Below are positions 51,518-60,629 of a stretch of 64,000 nt of DNA, piece by piece. The notes under the pieces are model-generated. The model saw only the letters and a list, made by a program, of their open reading frames with translations. It did not search any database and was not told where the DNA came from. The position numbers were made by a program, and so were the translations under genes. Location of the stretch: contig NZ_PNOR01000002.1 of the NCBI RefSeq assembly GCF_002869765.1, forward strand, positions 62,001-126,000. The letters are read 5' to 3'. How positions within the stretch are numbered: position 1 is the stretch's first letter; every line of letters starts with the position of its first letter. Origin of the DNA: Deinococcus planocerae. Lineage in GTDB: Bacteria > Deinococcota > Deinococci > Deinococcales > Deinococcaceae.

Positions 51518-52858
51518 CTAACGCTTGTCGTCCGGCGTGTACGAGTACAGGGACAGCAGGGCGGAGCTGATGTCCCGGAAGATGGGGGCGGCGAGTTGCG
51601 ACCCCTGGTACTCGCGTTTGGCCCCGCGCACCATCACCGCCACCGTGAAGCGCGGTTGCGCCGCGGGGAGGAAGCCCGCAAAGGTGCTGGAAAACACCTT
51701 CCCGCTGTAGCGGCCGTCCACCGCCACCTGCGCGGTGCCGGTCTTGCCGCCTACATGGTACCCGGGCAACTCGGCCTTCCCCCGGATGCCGTCGTCGATC
51801 ACCCCACGCAGCACCTCGCGCATCCGGGTCGCCGTCTCCCGGCGCAGCACCTGCCTCGCCCCGGCCACGTCGCCGGGGAAGAGGCGTGGGGGAACGTACC
51901 GCCCGTCGTTCGCCAGCACGTTGAAGGCCGCGACGAGTTGCAGGGTGGTGACGGTCAGGCCCTGCCCGAAGGACACGGTGGCCTGCGACAGGGCGCCCCA
52001 GTCCTCCGGGTCCCGCAGGAGGCCGTCCCCGGCGGGCAGGCCCAGCCGGACCGGCTGCCCGAAGCCGTAAGCGGTGAAGTAGCGGTACAGCAGCTCCGGG
52101 GGCACGCCCTCCACGAGCCGGGTCATGCCGACGTTGCTGGAGTAGCGCAGAATCTGCCGCGTCGTGAGCCGGGCCGGATGCGGGACGAGGTCGTTGATGG
52201 TGGCCCCCGCGTACCGGCGCCACATCGGCGTGTCGTAGACCGTGTCAGGTGTGGTGCGGCCCTCGTCGAGCAGGGCCGCCACCGTGAGCGCCTTGACCAC
52301 GCTGCCCGGCTCGTACTCGTCCAGCGCCGCCCGGTTGCGCCAACGGTCAGCCGGGACCTGACGCCAGGCGCCCGGGTCGAAGCCCGGCACCGACACCACG
52401 GCACGCAACTCGCCCGTCCGGGTGTCCATGACGGCGGCCGACGCGAACTGGGCGTCGGTGCGCCTCACGGCTTCGGTCAGGACGGCCTCGACGGCGGCCT
52501 GCACGCGGGTGTCCAGGGTGAGGGTCAGCGCCTCGCCGCGCTGCAAACGCCGGTTCATCGCCCGCTCCGTGCCCTCCAGCCCGCCCGAGGCCCCCACGAA
52601 GCCGATGACCGGCGCGGCGAGAGAACCCAGGGGGTAACGCCGGGCGTCCAGGGCGCCGTGCGCCAGAACCTGCCCGTCGGCGCTGTGCAGTTCCCCGCGG
52701 GTGGGCCGGGTGGACGGGAGGGGTGTGGGGCCAGCGGGGACCGTGATCCGGGCGAAGGCCACCGCCAACACGGCGAAGGCGAGCAGACACAGGGCGGCCA
52801 GGATGGTGGCGCGGCGACCCAGGCGCTGGGGGCCAGCACGGGACGGAGATGGGGCCAT
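51518..52858 (-). CDS. Penicillin-binding transpeptidase (class B, short N-terminus)
   Basis: A 446-residue protein. One N-terminal membrane helix (ATILAALCLLAFAVLAVAFA), a short pedestal domain (RGELHSADGQVLAHGAL) and a transpeptidase domain. The active-site triad motifs are EPGSVVKALT (SxxK), SSNVGMTRL (SxN) and VGGKTGTAQ (KTG). It cross-links peptidoglycan peptides and resembles FtsI/SpoVD-type proteins but is shorter than the usual 550-600 residues. ATG 52858. Convergent with the ccm run, 12 bases apart. The 300 bases upstream (52859-53158) show no gene. Confidence 0.92.
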   Translation of the reverse strand: MAPSPSRAGPQRLGRRATILAALCLLAFAVLAVAFARITVPAGPTPLPSTRPTRGELHSADGQVLAHGALDARRYPLGSLAAPVIGFVGASGGLEGTERAMNRRLQRGEALTLTLDTRVQAAVEAVLTEAVRRTDAQFASAAVMDTRTGELRAVVSVPGFDPGAWRQVPADRWRNRAALDEYEPGSVVKALTVAALLDEGRTTPDTVYDTPMWRRYAGATINDLVPHPARLTTRQILRYSSNVGMTRLVEGVPPELLYRYFTAYGFGQPVRLGLPAGDGLLRDPEDWGALSQATVSFGQGLTVTTLQLVAAFNVLANDGRYVPPRLFPGDVAGARQVLRRETATRMREVLRGVIDDGIRGKAELPGYHVGGKTGTAQVAVDGRYSGKVFSSTFAGFLPAAQPRFTVAVMVRGAKREYQGSQLAAPIFRDISSALLSLYSYTPDDKR

Positions 52859-53158
52859 AGGAGGAAGGTCTTTCTCAGGAGGGCCTGGACGAGGAAGGAA
52901 AACGCGTGGCGCCGGGAACGTCAGAGAAGGCGGACCATTCGCGTAGCCCGCGCCGGACGGCGGACGTCGAGGGAGTGTCGGTGTCGTGGAACAGGTGCCG
53001 AACCGTCGGTGAGCAGCGCAGGGACGCGGCGTGGGGGCTCACCACCGAGCGTAAGGGGGGTGGGTTAGCCGGGCGTGATAGGACGCGCCTCCTGCACCTC
53101 CAGCAGCGGCGGACGGCCGGGCCTGCTCGGCGGGTGGGCGGCCCGGTTGGGGGGCTGG

Positions 53159-53827
53159 TCATTTCACCAGTCCCGCGACCATGTTGATGGAAAAGGCGAC
53201 GATCACCGTCCCGAACAGGAAGGCGAGCAGCGCGTGCTTGGTGATCTCGAAGCGCAGGCCCGTGTCGGTCACCGGCGTGTCCGACACCTGGTAGGTCATG
53301 CCCACCGTGAAGGCCAGGTACAGAAACTCGCGGTAACTCGGGTCACGCTCCTGGTTGAAGTCCACCCCGCCCTGACTGTCCCGGTAGTACAGGTGGGCGT
53401 AGTGCAGGGTATAGACCATGTGGAGCGTGCTCCAGGAGAGCGCGACCGCCAGCAGACTGCCGACCGTCAGGACCACCTCCAGGGACCCGCCCAGGTGGCC
53501 GGCCTCGGCCAGCCCGCGCCCCACGCCGACCAGACTCATGCTGCTGGCCGCGAGCAGCAGCAGCCGGGCGCTGGCCCGCGCGGGGTCCGCCCGGGTGGCG
53601 AGGTGCCGGGTCTCGGCCGCGTCCGCGCTCACCACGAGCCACACGGCGGGCACCAGGAAGACCAGCGCGGCGGCGTCCCAGGCCAGCAGCACCTGGAGAA
53701 ACCACGGCCAGGCGTCCGGCAGCAGCAGGTACACGCCCAGCCCGGCCACGCTCATGGCCACCAGGCGGGCGCGGGCGCTGGCCGCCCGACGGGCCAGGCG
53801 GCTGGCGAGCGCGGTGCGTCCCCTCAC
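53159..53827 (-). CDS. DUF1345 family integral membrane protein (copy 3)
   Basis: A 222-residue membrane protein with the DUF1345 tail (FLYLAFTVGMTYQVSDTPVTD followed by HALLAFLFGTVIVAFSINMVAGL) and HYAHLYY in the middle. Related to copy 1 at 2399-3091 (ALRYAHLYY, FQVSDVAVSS) but clearly diverged. GTG 53827 chosen as a start that leaves a compact basic N-terminus. Last gene of the leftward glutaredoxin-led operon. Confidence 0.8.
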   Translation of the reverse strand: MRGRTALASRLARRAASARARLVAMSVAGLGVYLLLPDAWPWFLQVLLAWDAAALVFLVPAVWLVVSADAAETRHLATRADPARASARLLLLAASSMSLVGVGRGLAEAGHLGGSLEVVLTVGSLLAVALSWSTLHMVYTLHYAHLYYRDSQGGVDFNQERDPSYREFLYLAFTVGMTYQVSDTPVTDTGLRFEITKHALLAFLFGTVIVAFSINMVAGLVK

Positions 53828-53906
53828 TTCCGGCCCCCCGGCTGAACGAGACGGCTTCCCGACGGTACGGTGCGCCCTCGGAGCCAGGGCTGCGGCCCGA
53901 CCCGGG

Positions 53907-54188
53907 TCACGGTCCGGCACCCCCGGCAAGCAGCCACTGGACCCCCTTGCCCAGCATCGCGGCGTTGAGCAGCAGGGCGAGGGTCATCAGCCGCAGGTAC
54001 CGGTCGTCCGACGGCGCGGGCGAGCCGAACAGCCGCCCGGCGAGCAGCACCGTGCCCAGCGCGTAGAAGATCGCGCCGCTCCCGACGCGGCCCCCGAGGG
54101 CCAGGACCGCACCGACCGCCAGGTCGGACAGGCTGACCGCGAGGCGCAGCCGCTCGGCCTGACGTTGCCGCCGGGCTCTCCCCTTCAC
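53907..54188 (-). CDS. Small membrane protein
   Basis: A 93-residue protein. A basic N-terminus (KGRARRQRQAERLR) is followed by three hydrophobic segments (LAVGAVLALGG, IFYALGTVLLAG, LMTLALLLNAAMLG). No family recognised. It lies between the broken Nramp gene and the DUF1345 gene, in the same direction. Confidence 0.55.
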   Translation of the reverse strand: MKGRARRQRQAERLRLAVSLSDLAVGAVLALGGRVGSGAIFYALGTVLLAGRLFGSPAPSDDRYLRLMTLALLLNAAMLGKGVQWLLAGGAGP

Positions 54189-54236
54189 CCGGGCCTCCCG
54201 CCACGCGGCACCCGGCAGATGGACCCCGGCATGCCC

Positions 54237-55430
54237 TCACCGCCCCCACGTCACGAACAGGCCCGGGGCGACGAGCAACCTCACCGTCGCCGTGAGCCAG
54301 CACAGGACCTGCAAGCGCGGGGGCAGGGTGAAGCGGCCCAGCCCGTCCCGGCGGATGGCGAGGAGCATTGTCCGGGCCATGACCGGCGCGGCCACCACCC
54401 GTTGATGATCGCCGCCCGGTCCAGCGCCCGGAGGGGATCGAAGCCCCGCAGCGTCGCGCCCACCAGCACCCCAGAAAAGCCGCGCGCGGTGAGGGGGCGG
54501 CGCTCCAGCCCCCCCGGCCAGCACCGGCACCGCCAGCAGGCCGGCGCCGATGATGCCGAGGGCGAACAGGCTGAAGGCGAGCCGCCCGGCCACCGGGCTC
54601 AGGGCCTCGGCCACCTGCGCCGCCATCTGGATGTCCGTCCGGCCACTAGCGTGCAGCGTGATCGGCGCTGTCAGGATGATGAAAAAGGCCACCAGGTTCG
54701 GACAGGCCAGGCCGAGGAACGTGTCGATCCGGAGGCGCAGTTCCGGCGCCTCCGCCTGGTCCAGGGCGCGGCGCAACTGCGCCTCGCCAGCATGGGCGCG
54801 GACCTCCCGCGACGCCTGCCAGAAGAACAGGTACGGGCTGATGGTCGTGTCCGGCACCACGAGCAACCCCTTGAGCCCCCCAGTCCCCGGCGCGAGCCGC
54901 GGCCACACGGTGGCCCTCAGGGCCTCGCCCCAGGGCACCCTCACCACGGAGGCGAACAGCCTGACGGTGAGCCACTTCAGCGCCCGGAGGTCCCGCGCGT
55001 ACGGCACGACCACCGGCAACCCCGCCGACAGCCGGGCGAACAGCGCCGCGTCCAGCAGGGCCGCGTCCATCGCGCCGATGTCCGCCCCAGGGTGGAGGGT
55101 GGGCACGACCACGAGGACCAGGGTCACGGCGTACAGGACCCCGGCGGGGAAGTGGCGCCGGGTGGTGCCGGCCAACCCGTGCCCCGTGACCCGCCCGATG
55201 CGGGCGCTGATCTCCTGGGCGCTCGTCATCCGGGGGGACGAGAACAGCAGGGTCCACAGCCGTCCGAACCCGAACTGCGCGCCCACCTGGGAGGAGGTGG
55301 CGAGGCCACTGGGACGGTCGTCCGACGCGCCGATCACGAGGCCGGGACCCAGCGAATGCCCGAAGGCGGGCCGCCGTGCGGTCTTCCACGGTTCCGGCGA
55401 GGCAGACGGGGAAGCGGTGGAATCGTTCAT
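54237..55430 (-). pseudogene. Nramp-type divalent metal transporter, frameshifted
   Basis: Starts at ATG 55430 (overlapping the DUF6328 stop). The Nramp core is clear: GPGLVIGASDDRPSGLAT and VGAQFGFGRLWTLL in helix 1, TISPYLFFWQASREV, and NLVAFFIILTAPITLHASG in helix 6. After ALGIIGAGLLAVPVLAG the frame shifts (about 54510); FSGVLVGATLRGFDPLRALDRAAIING continues in a second frame, then VVAAPVMARTMLLA returns to the first near 54405. Two compensating shifts therefore remove about 35 correct codons. Predicted loss of Mn2+/Fe2+ uptake, unless these are sequence errors. Confidence 0.8.
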
Positions 55431-55903
55431 GCGGGCGACTTCCGGTGCAATCTGCTGGTGAGCGGGAGCACCCACCACAACCCCCCGATCAGCAGGCCCA
55501 CCAGACCGGTCGCCAGGCGGGCCCACAGGGTTCCGAAGAGCGGCTGAAGCACCAGGTGGGTCGCCAGCACGAGCGCGAGGGAAAGCGGGACCAGGCCCAC
55601 GACGACCACCCGGGTGGCGAAACGCTTGAAGCGCGGCCGGTCCCGCAGCGGCCAGTTCAGGCGGTGGTACGCCGCCACCGAGGTGAACAGCACCAGGCTG
55701 GCGAGCGCGCTCAGGAACGTGGCCCCGTACACCCCGCGCTCCGTGGCCACCAGCCGTGCAAAGCCCGAACTGAACGGCACGGTGATCAGGAAGGCGGTCA
55801 GCACCTGCGCGCCGGTGAGCAGCACCCGCGTCTCCTGCAACAGGTCGTCGAGGGATCCGGGGTCGTGGGTGGAGGGACCCGCCGGCGGTTCTCGTGACGT
55901 CAT
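55427..55903 (-). CDS. DUF6328 family membrane protein
   Basis: A 158-residue protein. A soluble N-terminus with LLQETRVLLTGAQVLTAFLITVPF, then four membrane helices including FLSALASLVLFTSVAAYHRLNW. This matches the DUF6328 pattern (function unknown). ATG 55903 overlaps the stop of the preceding gene, and its stop overlaps the Nramp ATG. Confidence 0.82.
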   Translation of the reverse strand: MTSREPPAGPSTHDPGSLDDLLQETRVLLTGAQVLTAFLITVPFSSGFARLVATERGVYGATFLSALASLVLFTSVAAYHRLNWPLRDRPRFKRFATRVVVVGLVPLSLALVLATHLVLQPLFGTLWARLATGLVGLLIGGLWWVLPLTSRLHRKSPA

Positions 55904-56199
55904 GCCGGCGGCTCCACCGGAGCCAGCACGGTGAGGCCCGGAGGGAAGGTCGCCGTGGGGGAAGGGAAGCGCTCGGCCCCAGACGCCGCCCCGGGTGCCC
56001 CAGCGGGGCGCTCCACCGTCAACACGACGGCGGGAAGGTGGTCAGGACTGTACGCTGCCCACCGGGCGCGGGCCGAGCTCACGGCGGTGTTCGACCCCCT
56101 CGGACCCGCCGGGGGACGGGCGGGCGCGGGCCGCCCCCGGGGAGGGCTGCTCCCCGGAAGGGACCCACACCGCGAGGTCGCCCCGGCCCGCGTGCTCAC
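55900..56199 (-). CDS. Hypothetical protein between glutaredoxin and DUF6328
   Basis: A 99-residue frame that overlaps both neighbours by four bases, GTGA with the glutaredoxin stop and ATGA with the DUF6328 start. Such precise overlaps argue for a real gene. It is rich in Arg, Pro, Ser and Gly in the first half and has a strand-like end (HLPAVVLTVERPAG, TVLAPVEPPA). No family recognised. Confidence 0.5.
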   Translation of the reverse strand: MSTRAGATSRCGSLPGSSPPRGRPAPARPPAGPRGSNTAVSSARARWAAYSPDHLPAVVLTVERPAGAPGAASGAERFPSPTATFPPGLTVLAPVEPPA

Positions 56200-56450
56200 C
56201 GTCCCCCCGTCAGCCTGAGGGCGCGGGCGATGCCCTCGCGCTGGTCCCGGAAGGTCCCGGAAAACATCTGGTCGCCGACCCGGGTGACGGGCAGCGAGGA
56301 CACGTCGGCACGCGCCAACAGCTCCGCGCGCGCCTGCGGGTCGTGGTTGACGTTCTTCTCCGTGAAGGGAATGGCGTGACGGGTCAGGAAGGCGCCCACC
56401 GCCCGGCTGGTCGCGCAGGCTCCCGTCGTGTACACGGTGACCGTGGTCAT
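56196..56450 (-). CDS. Monothiol glutaredoxin-like protein
   Basis: An 84-residue paralogue of the redoxin at 10823-11077. The active site is TTGACATSRAV, so the second cysteine of CxxC is replaced by serine (CATS). The rest keeps the fold (FTEKNVNHDPQARAELLARADV, LPVTRVGDQMFSGTF). A monothiol site favours glutathionylation/bacillithiolation chemistry or metal/Fe-S binding rather than disulfide reduction. ATG 56450. Metal box 10 lies about 200 bases upstream; first gene of its operon. Confidence 0.82.
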   Translation of the reverse strand: MTTVTVYTTGACATSRAVGAFLTRHAIPFTEKNVNHDPQARAELLARADVSSLPVTRVGDQMFSGTFRDQREGIARALRLTGGR

Positions 56451-56640
56451 GTCGGCCCCCCGCCCACCCGCTTGCCCCCACCCCCGTGGAACCCCCGGGG
56501 GCGCGGCGGCTCCATCCGGCGCAAGCCCCGTGGAAGGAGCAGGGTCCGGGGCAGGCAGCGCTTCACCCCGCGCGCCTCCACCTCCTGGAAGGTCGGCTCT
56601 GTTCGACGAAGGAGAGGAACCTGAAGCACGCCGCATTATA

Positions 56641-56662
56641 TGAATATTTGTGCAGATGTACA
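56641..56662. promoter_or_regulatory. Metal box 10, upstream of the monothiol glutaredoxin operon
   Basis: TGAATA-TT-TGTGCA (56641-56654) overlaps TGTGCA-GA-TGTACA (56649-56662), the same 8-base register of half-sites seen at 47171. It lies between the end of lnt copy 2 and the glutaredoxin gene. Confidence 0.62.
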
Positions 56663-56698
56663 GTAGTTTGGAAGGGTTGGGGGCGATTTGGGCAGCCT

Positions 56699-58171
56699 TC
56701 AACCCCCGCTCCGGGAGGAATTCCTGTTGATGACCGGCCACCACTCAGCGAGGGACCTGCGCCCGACCCGCCGCTTGGTCCTGGACCCGCGCGTGCCCAG
56801 CCACAGACCCAGCAGGACCAGCGCGCTCAGCGCCGCGACCCACTCCCCCCACCGGACGTACGGCGTCCAGGTCCCGGCCTCCGCAAAGGACACGGGCAGC
56901 ACCCCGGCGACCCCTCGCGACAGCCGGGCCGTGACCTGCCCGGAGGGGGCGATGGCCGCCGTCACCCCGTCGTTGCCCGCCCGCAACAGCCAGCGGCGGG
57001 TCTCGATGGCCCGCACGCGCCCCATCTGGAAGTGCTGCTCGCCGCCCACCGACGGCCCGAACCAGGCGTCGTTCGATACCACGGCCAGGACCCGCGCGCC
57101 GCGCCGCACCTGGGCGCGGGCGAAGGCCGGAAACGTCGACTCGTAACAGATGAGCGCCCCCACCCGCAGGTTCCCCACCACCAGCGGCGCCAGCGTGCGT
57201 CCGGGGACGGTGCCCGTCAGCGCCGGCAACCCCAGGGCGCGGAACAGGGCCCGGTAAACTCCGTCGAGCGCCTTGCGGCCCGGAAAGAACTCCCCGAACG
57301 GCACCAGCCGCACCTTGTCCTGCCGGCCCCGCACCTGGCCTTCCTCAAAAGCGTACACGCTGTTGCGGTACCCGTCCTCCTCGGTGGGGGCGCCCAGCAG
57401 CAGCGGCACCTTCAGGGCCGTCAGCGCGCGGGCCACCTCGGGAGAACTCGGCGCGGCCGGGGCGGCCGTCTCCGGCCACACCACCAGCCGCGCCGGGCCC
57501 GCCGTCAGGCCTGAGCGCGTCAGGGTCAGGTAACGCCCCAATTCATCCGTCGTGCGCCCCTGAGCCTTGGCCCGCGGATCGATATTGCCCTGGACCAGCA
57601 GTGCCCGCGCGCTGCCCGGTGGGTCGGGAGGCCGGGTGAGCCCGTAAGCGAGGCCCAGGGACAGCAGCGCCGCGCCGCCCAGCAGCGCGCGGGGTCGCCC
57701 GTCCGCCAGGGCCGCCGCCGTCAACGCGACGAGCAGCCCCACCAGCGCGAGGCCGCCCAGATCGGCGAGCTGCACGAGTGGGGTCGGCGCGAAGGCGTAC
57801 CCCAGGCTGCCCCAGGTGAACCCGAACGGTCCCAGGGCGCGCGCGGCGTCCAGCAGCGTCCACGCGAACGGCAGGGCCCAGAGCGTGGCGGGGCCCATCA
57901 CCCGGCGGGTCATGGCCGCCGTTCCAGCCCAGGTCAGGGCCAGCAGCCCCACCAAGATCGGGTACAACGCCGCCACGCCGGGACCGAAGAGGGGCGTCAG
58001 GCTGCCCGGCAACCACAGCAGCAGCACCCCGAAGAAGCCGGCCGCGAAGGTCAAGGTCAGGGCGAAGGCCCCTCGCGGCGGGGGGGCGGCCACCGCCCGG
58101 AACAGCCAGGCCAGGGGCAGCGGGGCGAGCCACGCGAGCGGGGAAGGCGGAAACGCGAACGACAGGGCCAC
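56699..58171 (-). CDS. lnt: Apolipoprotein N-acyltransferase, copy 2
   Basis: A membrane nitrilase-fold enzyme with the catalytic triad in VVWPETAAP, RQDKVRLVPFGEF and ALICYESTFP; VSNDAWFGPS and GRVRAIETRRWLLRAGNDG are also conserved. Homologues usually begin with a helix such as LLALLAGVALSFAFPP. Here ARFLLALLAG lies upstream of GTG 58171 without any ATG, GTG or TTG, but a CTG at 58229-58231 overlaps the CDF stop. The true start may therefore be that CTG. It differs more from copy 1 than a recent duplicate would. Last gene of the long right-hand operon. Confidence 0.9.
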   Translation of the reverse strand: MALSFAFPPSPLAWLAPLPLAWLFRAVAAPPPRGAFALTLTFAAGFFGVLLLWLPGSLTPLFGPGVAALYPILVGLLALTWAGTAAMTRRVMGPATLWALPFAWTLLDAARALGPFGFTWGSLGYAFAPTPLVQLADLGGLALVGLLVALTAAALADGRPRALLGGAALLSLGLAYGLTRPPDPPGSARALLVQGNIDPRAKAQGRTTDELGRYLTLTRSGLTAGPARLVVWPETAAPAAPSSPEVARALTALKVPLLLGAPTEEDGYRNSVYAFEEGQVRGRQDKVRLVPFGEFFPGRKALDGVYRALFRALGLPALTGTVPGRTLAPLVVGNLRVGALICYESTFPAFARAQVRRGARVLAVVSNDAWFGPSVGGEQHFQMGRVRAIETRRWLLRAGNDGVTAAIAPSGQVTARLSRGVAGVLPVSFAEAGTWTPYVRWGEWVAALSALVLLGLWLGTRGSRTKRRVGRRSLAEWWPVINRNSSRSGG

Positions 58172-58227
58172 CCCCGCCAGCAGGGCCAGCAGGAACCGGG
58201 CTCGGTGGGGCGAGGCTCTCCACCGGG

Positions 58228-59121
58228 TCAGAGGACGAGCACCCCCCGGTGCTGGGCGGCCCCCTCGGGCTCCACGTGGATGGTGACCTCGCTCCCCGGC
58301 ACCTCCCGCTCAATCACTCCTTCCAGCCGGTCGCAGATGGCGTGGGCCTGCCCCACCGTGAGGTGCCCCTGGACCACCAGGTGGAAGTCGATGAAGGTGA
58401 CTTGGCCCGCGTGGCGGGTGCGCAGGTCGTGCGCCTCCAGGGCGCCGTCGGCGTGCTCGGCCACCAGGCGGCGGATCAAGGCCTGCGTCTCGGGCGGCGC
58501 GGCCTCGTCGAGCAGGCTGCGCGCGGACGACCGCACCAGCCGCCCGCCCACCCACAGGATGTTCAGGGCCACCAACATCGCCATGAGTGGGTCGAGCACC
58601 GTCCAGCCGGTCAGCGCCACCAGCCCCAGGCCGACGAGGACCCCCCCGCTGGTCACCACGTCGGTGAGCAGGTGCTGACCGTCCGCGACCAGGGCGGGGG
58701 AGCGCAGCCGCCGCCCGCTGCGGACGAGGTAGGTGCCGTAGCCCGCGTTCAGCAGGGTCGCCCCGAGCGAGACGAGCAGACCCAGTCCCAGCGCTTCGAG
58801 GGGCTTCGGGGCCCTGAGGTCCTGGTAGGCGCTGTAGATGATGCTGACGGCGGCCAGGACGATCAACACGCCCTCGAACACGGCCGAGAAGTACTCAGCC
58901 TTGGCGTGGCCGTAGGGGTGGTCGGCGTCGGCGGGCTTGCGCGCGACCGAGAGCGCGAAGAGGGCGGCCGCAGAGGCGACGACGTTGATGATGCTCTCCA
59001 GCGCGTCGGAGTACAGCGCAACGCTGCCGGTCAGCAGGTACGCGCCCGCCTTGAGCGCGAGGATCAGCAGGCCCAGCAGCAGGCTGTACTGGGCCAGTCG
59101 GAGGGTACGGTCCAAAGTCAA
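58228..59121 (-). CDS. Cation diffusion facilitator (CDF) transporter, FieF-like
   Basis: A 297-residue protein with six membrane helices. Helix 2 has the metal site SVALYSDALESIINV, and helix 5 has VADGQHLLTDVVTSGGV (HxxxD). DADHPYGHAKAE follows helix 2. The cytosolic C-terminal domain has VTFIDFHLVVQGHLTVGQAHAICDRLE. It exports Zn2+, Fe2+ or Cd2+ using the proton gradient. ATG 59121. Confidence 0.92.
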   Translation of the reverse strand: MTLDRTLRLAQYSLLLGLLILALKAGAYLLTGSVALYSDALESIINVVASAAALFALSVARKPADADHPYGHAKAEYFSAVFEGVLIVLAAVSIIYSAYQDLRAPKPLEALGLGLLVSLGATLLNAGYGTYLVRSGRRLRSPALVADGQHLLTDVVTSGGVLVGLGLVALTGWTVLDPLMAMLVALNILWVGGRLVRSSARSLLDEAAPPETQALIRRLVAEHADGALEAHDLRTRHAGQVTFIDFHLVVQGHLTVGQAHAICDRLEGVIEREVPGSEVTIHVEPEGAAQHRGVLVL

Positions 59122-59161
59122 CCTCGTGGAAGACGGGCGGGCAGGTGTGACCGGGTTGGGG

Positions 59162-59581
59162 CTACGGCTTGCCGCTGATGGCGATGAGGGTGGTGTCCCC
59201 CTCCCGGGTGGCGTGGTACTGCAACAGGTCGCCCCCCTTGTTGAGGAACGCCGAGTAATTGCCGGGCAGGGCGTCGTCCGTCAGTTGCTGATACCCGGCG
59301 CGTTTGAAGGGGTCGAGCAGGGCCCTGGGGTGCCAGCCGGGCAGTCGGTACTGCTCGATGCGGCTGACGCCTTGCCGGACTTCCTGGCGGTACGTGCGGC
59401 TGTACGTCGGGCACTCCGGAATCAGACCTGCTGGCAGGGGGGCCAGCCCGTTCCAGAGCGTGCCTGGCCGCTCGATGCAGTACAGGTCCCCCTGCCAGCG
59501 CCGCTCCACGGCAAACCACCACCCGCCCAGACCCAGCAGCCCGATGAGCACCACGGCCGGCACGATGAAGACGGGCCTCAT
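59162..59581 (-). CDS. Hypothetical membrane-anchored protein
   Basis: A 139-residue protein: one N-terminal helix ([20 protein letters not shown]) and an extracytoplasmic part with two cysteines (DLYCIERPG and IPECPTY). No family recognised. ATG 59581 overlaps the cadC stop (ATGA). Confidence 0.7.
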   Translation of the reverse strand: MRPVFIVPAVVLIGLLGLGGWWFAVERRWQGDLYCIERPGTLWNGLAPLPAGLIPECPTYSRTYRQEVRQGVSRIEQYRLPGWHPRALLDPFKRAGYQQLTDDALPGNYSAFLNKGGDLLQYHATREGDTTLIAISGKP

Positions 59582-59940
59582 TCCCGCACGTGGTCCACCG
59601 CCCCGCCGATCAGGCTGTTGATGTGCTGGTCGAGCAGGCGGTAGTAGACGATGCGGCCCTCCTTGCGGAAGGTCACCAGTCGGTGGGCCCGCAGGAGTCG
59701 AAGCTGGTGGCTGACCGCGCTCTCGCTGATGCCCACCACGGCGGCCAGGTCGCACACGCACAGCTCCTCGGTGTTCAGGGCGCTGAGAATGCGGAATCGC
59801 GTGGGGTCGGCCACGACCTTGAGCAGGGCGGTGGCGTCCTCGATGCACCCCGCATCGGGCAGGGTGGCGCGGGCGCGGGCGACTGCCTCGGGGTGGACGC
59901 AGGTCACTTCGCACACGTCGTCTTGAGAAGCGGTTCTCAT
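59578..59940 (-). CDS. CadC/SmtB-type ArsR-family metal-responsive repressor, copy 2
   Basis: A 120-residue repressor. N-terminal ligands are C10 and C14 (CEVTCVHPE), with ELCVCDLA (C61, C63) completing the CadC-type site. An extra cysteine (C32) lies in the helix before it. Recognition helix [14 protein letters not shown], wing [14 protein letters not shown] and C-terminal [14 protein letters not shown] are present, though the Asp ligand of the second site (D in NDHV of copy 1) is changed to Gln, so Zn sensing may differ. I prefer ATG 59940; an upstream start at 59979 is in frame. It is embedded eighth in the operon rather than near the promoter. Confidence 0.9.
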   Translation of the reverse strand: MRTASQDDVCEVTCVHPEAVARARATLPDAGCIEDATALLKVVADPTRFRILSALNTEELCVCDLAAVVGISESAVSHQLRLLRAHRLVTFRKEGRIVYYRLLDQHINSLIGGAVDHVRE

Positions 59941-59975
59941 GTCCTGACCATAGCGCAGGGCAGCGGGCAGCACCG

Positions 59976-60629
59976 TCACCGCATCACCTCCCGCACATCC
60001 GCCGCCACGCGGTCCGTGTTCGTGAGCTGGGTGTAGTCCCAGACCAGGCGCCGCCGTCCCTCGCGGTCGATCAGGTACACGCCGGTGGTGTGGTTGATCT
60101 GGTAGGTCGTCTTGCTCTTGACGTCGGATTTCTGGTAGCCCACCCCCCAGGCGGCGGCGGTGTCGCCGAGATCAGGCTCCGGGAGAAAGACGCCCTTCGC
60201 GGAGGAGCTGAAGAACCGGACGTACTCGCGCAGTTTCTTCACGTCGTCCCGGGCGGGGTCGAGGGTCACGAGCACGGTGCGGAAGTTGGCCCGCTCCGCT
60301 TCCGGCAGGGCCTGGCGCACCCGCTCCAGGGAGGCCAGGGTGGTCGGGCAGATGTTCGCGCAGTGCAGGAAGCCGAAGAACACGGCGACCGTCTGACCCC
60401 GCAGCGAACTCAGGGCGAAGGGTCGGCCGTCCTCCCCGGTGCCCGTCAAGGCAGGCGCGGTTGTCTGCGGGTCGTACACGGTGCCGTAGAAGGGAAAGGG
60501 GCTTTTCAGCCGGGCGTAGGTCCACACGCCGCCCAGCAGCAGGCCGACGGCCAGCAGGGCCCAGAGCAGGGACTGCCAGACGGGGCGCCTCGCCGGTTGG
60601 GTGGGAGAGGGGAGGGTCACGTCGTTCAT
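59976..60629 (-). CDS. SCO1/SenC family copper chaperone
   Basis: A 217-residue protein: one membrane anchor, then a thioredoxin fold with the copper-binding CANICPTT (CxxxCP) and the ligand histidine in [15 protein letters not shown] proteins deliver or reduce copper at the CuA site of cytochrome oxidase; no oxidase genes are in this window. ATG 60629 overlaps the CDF stop. Confidence 0.92.
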   Translation of the reverse strand: MNDVTLPSPTQPARRPVWQSLLWALLAVGLLLGGVWTYARLKSPFPFYGTVYDPQTTAPALTGTGEDGRPFALSSLRGQTVAVFFGFLHCANICPTTLASLERVRQALPEAERANFRTVLVTLDPARDDVKKLREYVRFFSSSAKGVFLPEPDLGDTAAAWGVGYQKSDVKSKTTYQINHTTGVYLIDREGRRRLVWDYTQLTNTDRVAADVREVMR

